Positions 55,234-64,000 of a stretch of 64,000 bases of DNA are shown piece by piece (position 1 is the stretch's first letter; each line of letters opens with the position of its first letter). The translations under genes and the position numbers were made by a program. A model generated the notes under the pieces. It was not told where the DNA came from. It worked only from the letters and a program-made list of their open reading frames with translations, and made no database searches. The DNA is from Actinobacillus sp. (lineage in GTDB: Bacteria; Pseudomonadota; Gammaproteobacteria; Enterobacterales; Pasteurellaceae): assembly GCA_020026055.1 (NCBI GenBank), contig JAHHRA010000007.1, forward strand, positions 1 to 64,000, in the 5' to 3' direction.

Positions 55234-56337
55234 ATGGCAAAACGAGATTATTACGAAGTGCTAGGTATCGCTAAAGGTGCGGATGAAAAAGAAATTAAAC
55301 GTGCTTACAAACGTCTAGCGATGAAATATCACCCAGATCGCACTAAGGGCGATAAAGAAAGTGAAGAAAAATTCAAAGAAGTCAATGAAGCATATGAAGT
55401 TTTGTCTGACTCTACAAAACGTCAAGCTTATGATCAATATGGACATCGTGCTTTTGAGCAAGGTGGTACAAGTAGTGGGTTCAGTGGTGGATTTGGCGGT
55501 TTTGAGAATTTCGGCGACGTCTTTGGTGATATGTTTAGCGAATTTTTTGGCAGCCGTAGTGGACGAAGTGGACAGCGGGCTCGTGCAGGAGACGATCTGC
55601 GTTACGACTTAGAAATTACTCTGCAAGAAGCAGCAACAGGAATCAAGAAAAATATTTCACTCAACACTTGGGCTGAATGTGATGCTTGCCACGGTAGCGG
55701 TGCTGAAACAGGTTCAAAAATTGAGGCTTGCCCACATTGCCAAGGTACGGGTGTTATTCATCAACGCCAAGGCTTTTTCGTTTCTGAAGCCGTCTGTCCT
55801 GCTTGCCACGGTAAGGGTAAAAAAATCGAAAAGACTTGTAAAAAATGCCACGGTGATGGCAAAGTGCAAAAAAATGAGACTTTAGCAGTCAACATCCCAG
55901 CAGGAGCTGACAATGGTAACCGTTTACGTTTAGCAGGCAAAGGCGGAGCTGGTGATCAGGGAATGCCAAATGGCGATCTCTACGTTTTTATCCATGTTAC
56001 TCCAAACCCTCATTTCCAACGTGAAGGCAATGACTTGCACACAGTTGTTCACATCAGTATGGCAACTGCTGCACTTGGTGGGCAAATCGAAGTGCCATTG
56101 CTCACTGGTGGTAAGATCAAACTCAAAATACCCGCAGGTACGCAAACTGGTAAAATGCTCAGAATGCCAGGTAAAGGTATCACCCCTGCACGTGGAATGG
56201 TTGGTAACTTGATTTGTCACATTAATGTTGAAACACCTGTTGATCTTAATCCAGAACAGCAAGCATTGCTTAAAAAATTTGCTGACAGTCTCAATTTGGA
56301 GAAAAACAGCCCAAAAGCACAGAAATTCGGGGCGTAA
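55234..56337 (+). CDS. dnaJ: Chaperone protein DnaJ
   Basis: 367 residues. J domain (1-70) with HPD in KYHPDRTKGD, a Gly/Phe-rich region, four CxxCxGxG zinc motifs (CDACHGSG, CPHCQGTG, CPACHGKG, CKKCHGDG) and the substrate domain. It stimulates DnaK ATPase. The C-terminus (SPKAQKFGA) is shorter than usual; a second frame starting at the stop stays open for about 37 more codons (see findings). Confidence 0.96.
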   Translation: MAKRDYYEVLGIAKGADEKEIKRAYKRLAMKYHPDRTKGDKESEEKFKEVNEAYEVLSDSTKRQAYDQYGHRAFEQGGTSSGFSGGFGGFENFGDVFGDMFSEFFGSRSGRSGQRARAGDDLRYDLEITLQEAATGIKKNISLNTWAECDACHGSGAETGSKIEACPHCQGTGVIHQRQGFFVSEAVCPACHGKGKKIEKTCKKCHGDGKVQKNETLAVNIPAGADNGNRLRLAGKGGAGDQGMPNGDLYVFIHVTPNPHFQREGNDLHTVVHISMATAALGGQIEVPLLTGGKIKLKIPAGTQTGKMLRMPGKGITPARGMVGNLICHINVETPVDLNPEQQALLKKFADSLNLEKNSPKAQKFGA

Positions 56338-56450
56338 ACAATACTGAAGCGGGAAAAAAAGCTCGCTCCGTTTCAGTGATGTCCTGGATTAAAGCCAAAG
56401 CGAGGCAGATTAAAGATAAATTTGACAATAGTTTTAAAAACTAATAAAAA

Positions 56451-56530
56451 AACAGCAGTAAATGATCTGCACCTTAATAAGTTGATTGTTTAGTCCAACT
56501 TTTTGGGGGCAGATCAAATCAACTGCTGTT
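56451..56530. terminator. Nested hairpin and terminator after dnaJ
   Basis: Outer arms AACAGCAG (56451-56458) and CTGCTGTT (56523-56530), inner arms GATCTGC (56464-56470) and GCAGATC (56509-56515), and AAGTTG/CAACTT inside. T-run follows on the plus strand. Strong terminator for dnaKJ. Confidence 0.7.
56463..56516. mobile_element. Possible 54-base mini-element with IS3-family-like ends
   Basis: Inverted ends TGATCTGC / GCAGATCA. On the minus strand the right end reads TGATCTGCCCCCAAAAAG then TTGGAC, close to what I recall of IS150-group IS3 termini. No transposase is present. It sits inside the terminator hairpin. Low certainty. Confidence 0.35.
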
Positions 56531-56577
56531 TTTTCTTGCCTTAAATTTACTAATCAAGATCCTACAAAAAACAGAAA

Positions 56578-56625
56578 ATCACGCCAACAAATTAGGAAAA
56601 AATTTTACGAATTTGCTGGCGTGAT
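56578..56625. repeat. Interspersed hairpin element (complete copy)
   Basis: Arms 56578-56593 and 56610-56625 are 16 bases with one mismatch (ATCACGCC at the outer end), loop 16 bases with GGAAAAAATTTTACG. Same plan as 13707-13753 and likewise between convergent genes. Confidence 0.75.
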
Positions 56626-56741
56626 TGCGAATAAAAAACTACATAAAATAACTTTGATTTCAAATATTGTTTCCAATTTTTTAAGCTTTGTCAGAATATG
56701 CAGTACTTTGTCCTTTTTTGAAGTTAAGAAATAAATAAAAA

Positions 56742-57065
56742 TCAGCTATTTTTTTCAATAAATGTCGCTAACTGATTTTTTGATAAGGCACCAACTTGAG
56801 TGGCTTTCGCTTCACCATCTTTAAACATAATTAAAGTTGGGATACTCCGCACACCATATTGCGTAGCAATATTTTGGTTTTCATCAATATTTAATTTTAC
56901 AATTTTCACTTTATCACCGAACTCTAGAGCTAATTCTTCAAGAATTGCTCCCACCATCCGACAAGGTGAACACCACGGTGCCCAAAAATCAAGTAAGACG
57001 GGTACGTTAGACGCTAAAACATCGGTTGTAAAAGTTGCATCTGTTGTGTGATGGACTTGACTCAT
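56742..57065 (-). CDS. trxA: Thioredoxin with variant WCSPC active site
   Basis: 107 residues, thioredoxin fold: LLDFWAPWCSPCRMVG, KIVKLNIDENQNIATQYGVRSIPTLIMFKDGE, and the cis-Pro in SIPT. The redox motif is Cys32-Ser-Pro-Cys35, not the usual CGPC. Ser in place of Gly should alter the redox potential slightly. A second thioredoxin may be the main one. Confidence 0.9.
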   Translation of the reverse strand: MSQVHHTTDATFTTDVLASNVPVLLDFWAPWCSPCRMVGAILEELALEFGDKVKIVKLNIDENQNIATQYGVRSIPTLIMFKDGEAKATQVGALSKNQLATFIEKNS

Positions 57066-57179
57066 ATTATCCTCTCTTTATATTGTCGTTTAGTTTCTTA
57101 TAAACATAGGTGTTGAAGCATAGCACAGCTTTGCATTTAACCATAGTTATCATTCTAATTGCTATTATCTACGAATTGA

Positions 57180-57989
57180 TTAGAGCTCATCTAATCCTAA
57201 AACATTAGTCATGTCAAACAATCCTGTCTTTTTTTTAGCTAACCATTTCGCAGCACGCACAGCACCATTTGCAAAAGTCATACGGCTCGTTGCTTTATGA
57301 GCTATCTCAACTCGTTCACCAACATCAGCAAACCAAACTGTATGTTCACCAACGATATCTGAAGCACGAATAGTTGAAAAACCAATTTCACTTGCTTTGC
57401 GAGCACCAATAATCCCTTTACGTTCAAAAACAGCGTGATCATTAAGATCCATACCAAGTGCTTTAGCGATATGTTCTCCCATTGCTAAAGCAGTACCTGA
57501 TGGTGCATCAATTTTGTTGCGATGATGTGCTTCAATAATTTCAATATCACAATTTTTTCCCATTACTTTAGCGGCTTTCTCAAGTAGTTTAAATACTAAA
57601 TTGACACCAACGCTAAAATTTGCTGCAAAAATAATAGCAATCTCTTGTGCCATTTTCCGAATAAACGCTTTATTTTCTAAGGTAAAACCAGTAGTGCCTA
57701 ACACGATTTTTTTATGGTATTTTTGACAAAAAACTATATTTTCTAAAGAATGTGCAGGGTGAGTGAAATCAATTAAAACATCAAAATGATCTCGTTGCCT
57801 TTCTATATCATCACTGAGTATCACACCAATATCCCCTACACCAATCAACTCACCTACATCTGTACCGACAAGCGTTGAATCTTTTCGAACAAAAGCTGCC
57901 CCTAGCATTATTTGTTCGTCAGCTAAAACTGCCTGTATTAATTGTCGTCCCATTCTTCCATTTGCCCCTGCTATTGCAATACGTAACAT
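57180..57989 (-). CDS. dapB: 4-hydroxy-tetrahydrodipicolinate reductase
   Basis: 269 residues. IAGANGRMGRQLIQAV binds NAD(P)H, GTTGF, EAHHRNKIDAPSGTAL carries the catalytic His and Lys, and FADVGERVEIAHKATSR closes the domain. A step of lysine and diaminopimelate synthesis. It follows menD by 24 bases on the same strand. Confidence 0.96.
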   Translation of the reverse strand: MLRIAIAGANGRMGRQLIQAVLADEQIMLGAAFVRKDSTLVGTDVGELIGVGDIGVILSDDIERQRDHFDVLIDFTHPAHSLENIVFCQKYHKKIVLGTTGFTLENKAFIRKMAQEIAIIFAANFSVGVNLVFKLLEKAAKVMGKNCDIEIIEAHHRNKIDAPSGTALAMGEHIAKALGMDLNDHAVFERKGIIGARKASEIGFSTIRASDIVGEHTVWFADVGERVEIAHKATSRMTFANGAVRAAKWLAKKKTGLFDMTNVLGLDEL

Positions 57990-58013
57990 ATGCTCTCCTC
58001 ATATTTTTATTTT

Positions 58014-59771
58014 TTATGAAATAATTGTATCTACTTCAACTTCTGTTTCATTTTCGTTTTCATCTCCAATAACAGCATTTGCAATTTCATCAAGAATATA
58101 GCGATAAAAACGACTCGCAGATGTTGGGGGAACTTTCAGCTCAATTAAAGTTGCTCCACGTTGTTTATAAGCTTGACGCAATGCTGAGTTAAGATCAGGC
58201 CAAGTACGTGGTAAAGCATATTTTAATCCAAAGAGTGCTGCAGCTTGAGCAAATTCAAGTTGATGTGGCATTTGATAATATTTTTCTTTTACATCTTCAC
58301 TTATGGGTAACATATCAAAGATTGCGCCACCGTTATTGTTTATCACAAATACGATCACAGGCTGAACAACTTTTTGTAATAAAGCAAGCGAATTTAGATC
58401 ATAAAGCAAAGAAGTATCACCTAATATCGCGATTAATGGTCGATTACTACTAAATGATATACCCGCAGCTGTCGCAATTAATCCATCAATGCCACTAGCA
58501 CCACGATTAGTAAAAACGCGACAATCATCTGGTAAATGTGCAAAAGCATCTGCAAGACGTACAAACAAACTATTACCTAAAAAAAGATCACACTTATTAG
58601 GTAAAATTTTATCGATATTATAGGCGAGAGAGACCTCATTTAGAGCAGAACCTAATTTTTTCATAATGAAGTCATCGCAGAATTTTGAAAGAGCGAGTGG
58701 TTCAAGTAACCATACTTTTTGGCGAAGTGGTGGATGCATCTGTAACCAACTCATTACATTCATATTAAAGTGAGTGTGCTTATGATGATAAGGATCTAAG
58801 TTCTTTTCAGTTTCTGCGATAATCCAATATTCACCTTGGTAAGCTTGTAAAAATCGATTAACACGTTTACTTACAAAACCACCACCAAATTGAATCACAA
58901 GATCCGCTTCTAACAATTTTTTAAGTACTGTCTTATTACCAAGCCAAATATCTGCATATGGTAAAACTGAGGAAATATTAGATTGCACATCTGTTATAAC
59001 AATCCAACCCATTGCATTCGCCCATTGTGCAAGCCCTTCTGACTCAGCCTTACTTAAGCGACCGATAAGAATAATTCCTTTCTTAGTTCGCCAATCTTCC
59101 CAATTTGTATGTAACTCAACATCATATTTCCTCACTGGATGATCAATCCAAACTTCACGTTTATGCTGTGTAAGCCAGCTTTGAATAGATATGAGCCAAT
59201 TATGTTGTTTGATCTTTTCTTCATCAGCACCGTAAAGAGGTTCTGAAAAAGGAATGTTAATATGGATAACACCTGATGTTTTAGCTTGTTTTTGATAAGC
59301 TTGATCCAAATAAGAAAGTAACCAATTTGCTGGAAGTTCAGGCGTAGGTCGAGGTAAATTGACATTAGCAATTGGATAATTTGCAAACATATTTTCTTGC
59401 AAAATAGCTTGATTAGCACCACATTCTAATAACTCAATTGGGCGATCTGCAGTCAAAATAACTAAATTAACATTAGTTTGCCGTGCTTCAATGATCGCAG
59501 GATACAAATTAGCAGCTGCTGTGCCTGAAGTCACAATAACAGCTACACATTCCTGTCGAGACTTTGCTAACCCTAACGCAAAAAATCCTAATCCTCTTTC
59601 TTCAAAATGTGTATGACAAATTGCCCGATTCTGATTTTGTAACTCTACTGCTTCTAAAGTTAAAGGTGTAGAACGCGACCCTGGGGCAATACAAAATTGG
59701 CTTACCCCATGTCGAACAAGACTTTCTAAAATAACTCTTGCCCAACAACGATTAAAAACATTCACTGACAT
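58014..59771 (-). CDS. menD: 2-succinyl-5-enolpyruvyl-6-hydroxy-3-cyclohexene-1-carboxylate synthase
   Basis: 585-residue thiamine diphosphate enzyme. CIAPGSRSTPLTLEA opens it; HFEERGLGFFALGLAK has the catalytic Glu; LGDTSLLYDLNSLALL with VINNNGGAIFDMLP binds ThDP and metal. It joins isochorismate and 2-oxoglutarate in menaquinone synthesis. Its start overlaps the menF stop by ten bases. Confidence 0.95.
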   Translation of the reverse strand: MSVNVFNRCWARVILESLVRHGVSQFCIAPGSRSTPLTLEAVELQNQNRAICHTHFEERGLGFFALGLAKSRQECVAVIVTSGTAAANLYPAIIEARQTNVNLVILTADRPIELLECGANQAILQENMFANYPIANVNLPRPTPELPANWLLSYLDQAYQKQAKTSGVIHINIPFSEPLYGADEEKIKQHNWLISIQSWLTQHKREVWIDHPVRKYDVELHTNWEDWRTKKGIILIGRLSKAESEGLAQWANAMGWIVITDVQSNISSVLPYADIWLGNKTVLKKLLEADLVIQFGGGFVSKRVNRFLQAYQGEYWIIAETEKNLDPYHHKHTHFNMNVMSWLQMHPPLRQKVWLLEPLALSKFCDDFIMKKLGSALNEVSLAYNIDKILPNKCDLFLGNSLFVRLADAFAHLPDDCRVFTNRGASGIDGLIATAAGISFSSNRPLIAILGDTSLLYDLNSLALLQKVVQPVIVFVINNNGGAIFDMLPISEDVKEKYYQMPHQLEFAQAAALFGLKYALPRTWPDLNSALRQAYKQRGATLIELKVPPTSASRFYRYILDEIANAVIGDENENETEVEVDTIIS

Positions 59772-61057
59772 ATCTTTTCCTTTTTCATTTCCAATAATGA
59801 CACAAGCCCCAAAGCCTTACGCTCAATTTCTTGCCACTCGTGAGCAGGGATTGAACTTTCAACAATGCCTGCTCCTGCAAAAACTTGAATAACATCTCCA
59901 CAAATATTCGCACAACGAATTGCAACACAAAATTCTGATTGAGATTTAGTCATCACACCTAAAGTACCGCTATACCAACCCCTTGCTGAGCCTTCAATAT
60001 GTTCAATAAACGCTATTGCAGCAGATTTTGGAATACCAGCGACGGCTGCAGTTGGATGAATTTTTTGTAAACAAATTGCATCTCCTTTATTTTCTGCAAG
60101 TTCACAATGAATTGAACGTTGTAAATGCTGAACTTTACGCAAACGCTTAATTTGGCGTTCACTTACATTAAAAGTTTGCACAACATCTTGTAAACTTTGT
60201 TTAATATTTTCAACTACTAATTGGTTTTCATAACAATTTTTCTCATCGTTCAAAAGCCAAATAGCTTGTTTTTGAGTTTCATCTTCTTTTTCACTGACAA
60301 ACGCAGTCCCTGCCAATGCTTCACTAAAGAGTATATTACCTTGACGTAGAAATAATCTTTCTGGTGTTGAGCCTAAAAAAAAGTGTGTATTATCTTTTGC
60401 CAGCAAAAAATGATAACAATGTTGATTGTAATGTTCGCTTTCTAAAAGAAAATCATAAGGATTTAAAGGAGTATTTGTCTTAAAACTATTTGTATTTGCT
60501 AATACAACTTTACTAAATTGTCCTTCATTAATTGCTTGTTTTGCTTGTTCTACCCAATTACACCAAATTTTTTCATTCGCTTTTGAGGATAATTCACAAA
60601 CAATAAAAGGTAATGGCTGCGTTTTTGTTATTACAGTAAAATTTTGCAAGATATAATGAATTTGAGCCATTTCTTCTTGTTTAGAGTTTGCCAAATTAAC
60701 AAAAAGTTTTATTTCTAAATCCTGAGCATTTTGTTCTAATAACAATCTAGGTAAAAAAAACATATTTTCACCAGTAAACTGCCGTCCACCAACAAGTGGT
60801 AAATCTTTATTTTGACAAAAATCAGCTGCTTCTTTTATATCAGAAAAAACTCTGTGATGCCCTATCGCTACACAAGATTTTTCTTTATCTCGATAATGCA
60901 AATAAAATTGTGGGTATTGTAGTTGCCCATTGAGCCAGTTCAACAACGATATTGAAAAATTCATTTGTGTTAAACAAATGACCTCAATATCTTTATTAGA
61001 ACTAAAATCTAATTTTTCTAATTTAGATAAAATCTCTTGTTTAATAATATTCAGCAT
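59762..61057 (-). CDS. menF: Isochorismate synthase
   Basis: 431 residues, chorismate-utilising family. FLGSTPERLFLRQGN, HPTAAVAGIPKSAAIAFIE, GWYSGTLGVM and VFAGAGIVESSIPAHEW are family motifs, with the general base Lys in FSKVVLANT. It turns chorismate into isochorismate for MenD. First gene of a menF-menD-dapB unit; its promoter region (61058-61210) is shared with divergent alaA. Confidence 0.93.
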   Translation of the reverse strand: MLNIIKQEILSKLEKLDFSSNKDIEVICLTQMNFSISLLNWLNGQLQYPQFYLHYRDKEKSCVAIGHHRVFSDIKEAADFCQNKDLPLVGGRQFTGENMFFLPRLLLEQNAQDLEIKLFVNLANSKQEEMAQIHYILQNFTVITKTQPLPFIVCELSSKANEKIWCNWVEQAKQAINEGQFSKVVLANTNSFKTNTPLNPYDFLLESEHYNQHCYHFLLAKDNTHFFLGSTPERLFLRQGNILFSEALAGTAFVSEKEDETQKQAIWLLNDEKNCYENQLVVENIKQSLQDVVQTFNVSERQIKRLRKVQHLQRSIHCELAENKGDAICLQKIHPTAAVAGIPKSAAIAFIEHIEGSARGWYSGTLGVMTKSQSEFCVAIRCANICGDVIQVFAGAGIVESSIPAHEWQEIERKALGLVSLLEMKKEKICQ

Positions 61058-61210
61058 ATTGAAAATAATTTGTTTTTCATTAAAAAATAAGTTAAAAACA
61101 CTACGACATTCTAACTCATTTCAGGGCTTTTTTTTACTAATTCTTTGTAACAAATAAGAGAAATGGATAAGAATAAAAAACAATAAAAAATAAGTATTTT
61201 TGAGGTATGA

Positions 61211-62425
61211 ATGAAACCTTTACAAAAACCACATAAATTCGTTAATGTTTGTTATGATATCCGCGGTAAAGTGCACCAAGAAGCACTGTATTTACAATCC
61301 CAAGGATTAGACATTTTAAAATTAAACATTGGTAATCCTGCGGCTTTTGATTTTGACATGCCAGCTGAATTTTTGCCTACTCTATTAAAACATCTTCCGA
61401 CAGCACAAGGTTATTGCGACTCCAAAGGAGTACCAGAAGTACGACAAGCACTCGTTGACTTTTATCATCAAAAAGGAATTTGTGAAAATACGTTTGACGA
61501 TGTCTTTATTGGTAATGGAGTTTCTGAATTAATCGTAATGACAATGCAAGCATTACTCAATCAAGATGATGAAGTGCTGATCCCAATGCCTGATTATCCT
61601 CTATGGACGGCGGCTACTCATCTTGCAAGCGGCAAAGCTGTACATTATTTGTGCGATGAAGAAGCAAATTGGTTTCCAGATCTTGCTGATATTAAAAAGA
61701 AAATCTCACTTCGCACCAAAGCGATTGTCATCATCAATCCAAATAATCCAACAGGCGCCGTATACAGCAAAGAATTATTAGCAGAAATTGTAAAAATTGC
61801 ACGTGAACATAATTTACTCATTTTATCAGATGAAATTTATGACAAAATTTTATACGATGGTCAACAGCACTTCCACCTCGCAGCTCTTGCTCCAGATCTC
61901 CTCACCTTAACATTTAATGGATTATCAAAAGCCTATCGTCTTGCTGGTTTTCGCCAAGGTTGGGTATTATTAAATGGCCCAAAGGATCATGCTCAAGGTT
62001 TTGTAGATGCACTCAAAATTCTATCTTCGATGCGTCTTTGTGCAAATCATCCAATGCAATATGCTATTCCTGTTGCTTTAACAGGCAAACAAAGCATTAA
62101 TAATTTTATCTTACCAAAAGGAAGGTTGCTGGAACAACGTAATAAAGCTTATGAATTAGTTAACAGTATTGCTGGAGTTAGTTGTGTTAAACCAATGGGT
62201 GCAATGTATATGTTCCCTAAAATTGATATGAAAAAATTTAATCTTCACAATGATGAAAAAATGGTTTTAGATCTACTCCGTCAGGAAAAAGTTTTGCTTG
62301 TACACGGTAGTGGATTTAATTGGCATAAACCCGATCACTTTCGCATCGTAACTCTCCCACACGTCCATCAACTTGAAGATGCTTTAACACGTTTTAATCG
62401 TTTTCTAAAAAATTATCGTCAATAA
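61211..62425 (+). CDS. alaA: Glutamate-pyruvate (alanine) aminotransferase
   Basis: 404 residues, class I PLP fold, AlaA/YfbQ type. LKLNIGNPAAFDFDMP, INPNNPTGAVYS, ILSDEIYDKILYDG, and the PLP lysine in NGLSKAYRLAGFRQGW. It makes alanine from pyruvate and glutamate. GAGGT lies before the ATG. Confidence 0.93.
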   Translation: MKPLQKPHKFVNVCYDIRGKVHQEALYLQSQGLDILKLNIGNPAAFDFDMPAEFLPTLLKHLPTAQGYCDSKGVPEVRQALVDFYHQKGICENTFDDVFIGNGVSELIVMTMQALLNQDDEVLIPMPDYPLWTAATHLASGKAVHYLCDEEANWFPDLADIKKKISLRTKAIVIINPNNPTGAVYSKELLAEIVKIAREHNLLILSDEIYDKILYDGQQHFHLAALAPDLLTLTFNGLSKAYRLAGFRQGWVLLNGPKDHAQGFVDALKILSSMRLCANHPMQYAIPVALTGKQSINNFILPKGRLLEQRNKAYELVNSIAGVSCVKPMGAMYMFPKIDMKKFNLHNDEKMVLDLLRQEKVLLVHGSGFNWHKPDHFRIVTLPHVHQLEDALTRFNRFLKNYRQ

Positions 62426-62437
62426 AATCATAACAAG

Positions 62438-62469
62438 AATGCACACTTAAACATCTAACAGTGTGCATT
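62438..62469 (+). terminator. Terminator after alaA
   Basis: Perfect AATGCACACT/AGTGTGCATT stem with a 12-base loop followed by TTTAT, 13 bases past the alaA stop. Confidence 0.85.
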
Positions 62470-62631
62470 TTTATCTCAAAATGTAATTATTTTCATAAAA
62501 AAACAAAAGCAATTACAATAAGTTAAACTTAAGTATATGAATTTACACGCCTAGAAAAAAAAACTTCGTAGTGCTAGAATTTGAAAATTTTTAAAACACG
62601 ATTTGGATTAAAATTTTTAGCTGAGGGAAAT

Positions 62632-64000
62632 ATGTTAGTTATCAAGCGAGATGGAGCAAAGACACTTTTTGATGTTCGTTGCATAGTAAATGCGATTAAA
62701 GCAGCAAGTTCAGCCTGTCATGTTGAAAATGATGATTTTTGTCAAAAAATTGCTAGAGCTGTTCAAAATAGAATAACAGCTGAGTATCCAAACAGTGTAG
62801 ATATTTCTTGTATTCAAAATACAGTCGAAGAAATGTTAATGCAAAGTGATTATCCACAAATTGCTCGAGCTTATATTGAATACCGCCACGATCGAGATAT
62901 TGAACGTGGGAGACGCAGTGCTTTAACTCGTGAAATTGAAGGACTCATCGCTCAAACTAATATTGCAGTTTTGAATGAAAATGCGAATAAAGATGCAAAA
63001 GTCATTCCTACTCAACGCGATCTCCTTGCAGGTATTGTTGCAAAAGATTACGCTAGATCTTACATTTTGCCGAAAGATATAGTCGAGGCTCATAACAAAG
63101 GTGAAATTCACTATCATGATCTTGATTACGCTCCTTTTTTCCCAATGTTTAACTGCATGCTAGTTGATCTAAAGGGTATGCTTACTAACGGTTTCAAAAT
63201 GGGGAATGCTGAAATCGAACCGCCCAAATCCATTACTACAGCAACAGCAGTAACTGCACAAATCATTGCTCAAGTCGCGAGCCACATTTATGGTGGTACA
63301 ACTATCGATCGTATTGATGAAGTACTTGCTCCTTTCGTACAATTGAGTTATGAAAAACATCTTCGCAATGCAGAACGTTGGCACGTGCCAAATAAACAGG
63401 AGTATGCCGATACACTTATTGCTAAAGAATGCTATGATGCGTTTCAATCTCTTGAATATGAAGTAAACACTTTGCATACAGCTAACGGTCAAACACCTTT
63501 TGTCACTTTTGGTTTTGGTCTTGGAGAAAGTTGGCAGGCAAAACTCATTCAAAAATCTATTTTACAAAATCGCATTCACGGTTTAGGGAAAAACCATAAG
63601 ACGCCTGTGTTTCCGAAATTAGTTTTCACAATTAAAAAAGGCTTAAATTTTCAACCACAGGATCCAAATTATGATATCAAACAACTCGCATTAGAATGTG
63701 CGAGCAAACGGATGTATCCAGATATTTTAAATTACGATCAAGTGATAAAAGTCACGGGTTCGTTCAAAGCTCCGATGGGATGCCGCAGTTTCCTGAATTT
63801 GTATCTAAATGAAAAAGGCGAAGAGGTGCACAGCGGTCGTAATAACCTTGGTGTAATCAGCATCAACTTGCCACGAATTGCAATTGAAGCAAAAGGCAGT
63901 GAAAAGCGTTTCTATGAAATCCTTGATAAACGCCTTGCTCTCGCTAAAAAAGCTTTAATGACACGTATCGCTCGTCTAGAAAATACTAAAGCTAAAGTTG
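62632..64000 (+). CDS. nrdD: Anaerobic ribonucleoside-triphosphate reductase, N-terminal part (cut by window edge)
   Basis: Open from ATG 62632 (GAGGGAA upstream) to the window end, about 456 residues. N-terminal ATP-cone (VIKRDGAKTLFDV), then EIHYHDLDYAPFFPMFNCMLVDLKGML, and GCRSFLNL with SGRNNLGVISINLPRIA. The glycyl radical C-terminus lies outside. It makes deoxynucleotides without oxygen. Confidence 0.95.
   Translation, partial: MLVIKRDGAKTLFDVRCIVNAIKAASSACHVENDDFCQKIARAVQNRITAEYPNSVDISCIQNTVEEMLMQSDYPQIARAYIEYRHDRDIERGRRSALTREIEGLIAQTNIAVLNENANKDAKVIPTQRDLLAGIVAKDYARSYILPKDIVEAHNKGEIHYHDLDYAPFFPMFNCMLVDLKGMLTNGFKMGNAEIEPPKSITTATAVTAQIIAQVASHIYGGTTIDRIDEVLAPFVQLSYEKHLRNAERWHVPNKQEYADTLIAKECYDAFQSLEYEVNTLHTANGQTPFVTFGFGLGESWQAKLIQKSILQNRIHGLGKNHKTPVFPKLVFTIKKGLNFQPQDPNYDIKQLALECASKRMYPDILNYDQVIKVTGSFKAPMGCRSFLNLYLNEKGEEVHSGRNNLGVISINLPRIAIEAKGSEKRFYEILDKRLALAKKALMTRIARLENTKAKV

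Larger units (their letters stand above)
56338..56741. other. Stretch between convergent dnaJ and trxA
   Basis: 404 bases holding the nested terminator (56451-56530), the mini-element inside it, and a complete hairpin repeat (56578-56625). A frame open from the dnaJ stop to 56443 might be a lost dnaJ tail. No other gene seen. Confidence 0.6.

Overview
The window is chromosomal DNA of a low-GC gammaproteobacterium, most likely a member of the Pasteurellaceae. The backbone genes fit this: a mlaFEDCB-ibaG-murA operon, arcA divergent from a corC-lnt-kdkA cluster, pabB/pabA-type genes as found in Haemophilus, a tnaC-tnaA-tnaB operon, dnaKJ, dapB, menD-menF, alaA and nrdD. KdkA (Kdo kinase) points the same way. 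I cannot name the genus.

Layout. Bases 1-3549 (minus) hold the end of a surface-polysaccharide cluster like the enterobacterial common antigen wec/rff cluster: rmlB, rmlA, a VioA-like sugar aminotransferase and the start of a Wzx flippase. Bases 3757-8490 are murA, ibaG and the Mla lipid-transport operon. A 670-base spacer with two long AT-rich palindromes precedes arcA, then corC-lnt-kdkA run on the plus strand to 13383. Bases 13807-43814, all minus except one phage-like repressor, form a large accessory locus for glycosaminoglycan use. Bases 44389-64000 are again housekeeping: pflA, tnaB/tnaA with its tnaC leader, pab genes, a SulP transporter, tRNA-Ser(GGA), dnaK/dnaJ, trxA, dapB, menD/menF, alaA and the 5' part of nrdD.

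The accessory locus reads as a near-complete pathway for chondroitin/dermatan sulfate and probably hyaluronan. Exported enzymes are a chondroitinase ABC-type lyase, a PL8 hyaluronate/chondroitin lyase, a Tat-exported sulfatase and a Sec-exported sulfatase, with an anaerobic sulfatase-maturating radical SAM enzyme. A giant autotransporter (split by one frameshift) carries a second, porin-like beta-barrel after its translocator barrel and may be the outer-membrane component. Unsaturated disaccharides would enter through a mannose-family PTS (IIA, IIB, IIC, IID) and be cut by unsaturated glucuronyl hydrolase and possibly a cytosolic heparinase II/III-like protein. KduI and KduD process the uronate; AgaS, a tagatose-6-phosphate-type kinase and a class II aldolase process the galactosamine; NagA and NagB deacetylate and deaminate the amino sugars. 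KdgK and KdgA are not in the window.

Three of the locus promoters (upstream of the glucuronyl hydrolase/PTS operon, the autotransporter/PL8/AgaS operon and the chondroitinase/sulfatase operon) share one architecture: a CRP-like site, a fixed ~36-base spacer, -35 and -10 boxes, and an 18-base motif just downstream that looks like an operator for a local regulator, plausibly the GntR/HutC protein at 40380-41114. A fourth promoter region (kduI) has a tandem octamer repeat containing part of the same motif. A remnant of a Mu-like phage switch (intact repressor, decayed Ner-like gene, operator repeats) sits in the middle of the locus. Base composition and codon use (many AGA and ATA codons) and the autotransporter style suggest that much of the locus came from another group, perhaps Fusobacteriota or Firmicutes; that origin is inference.
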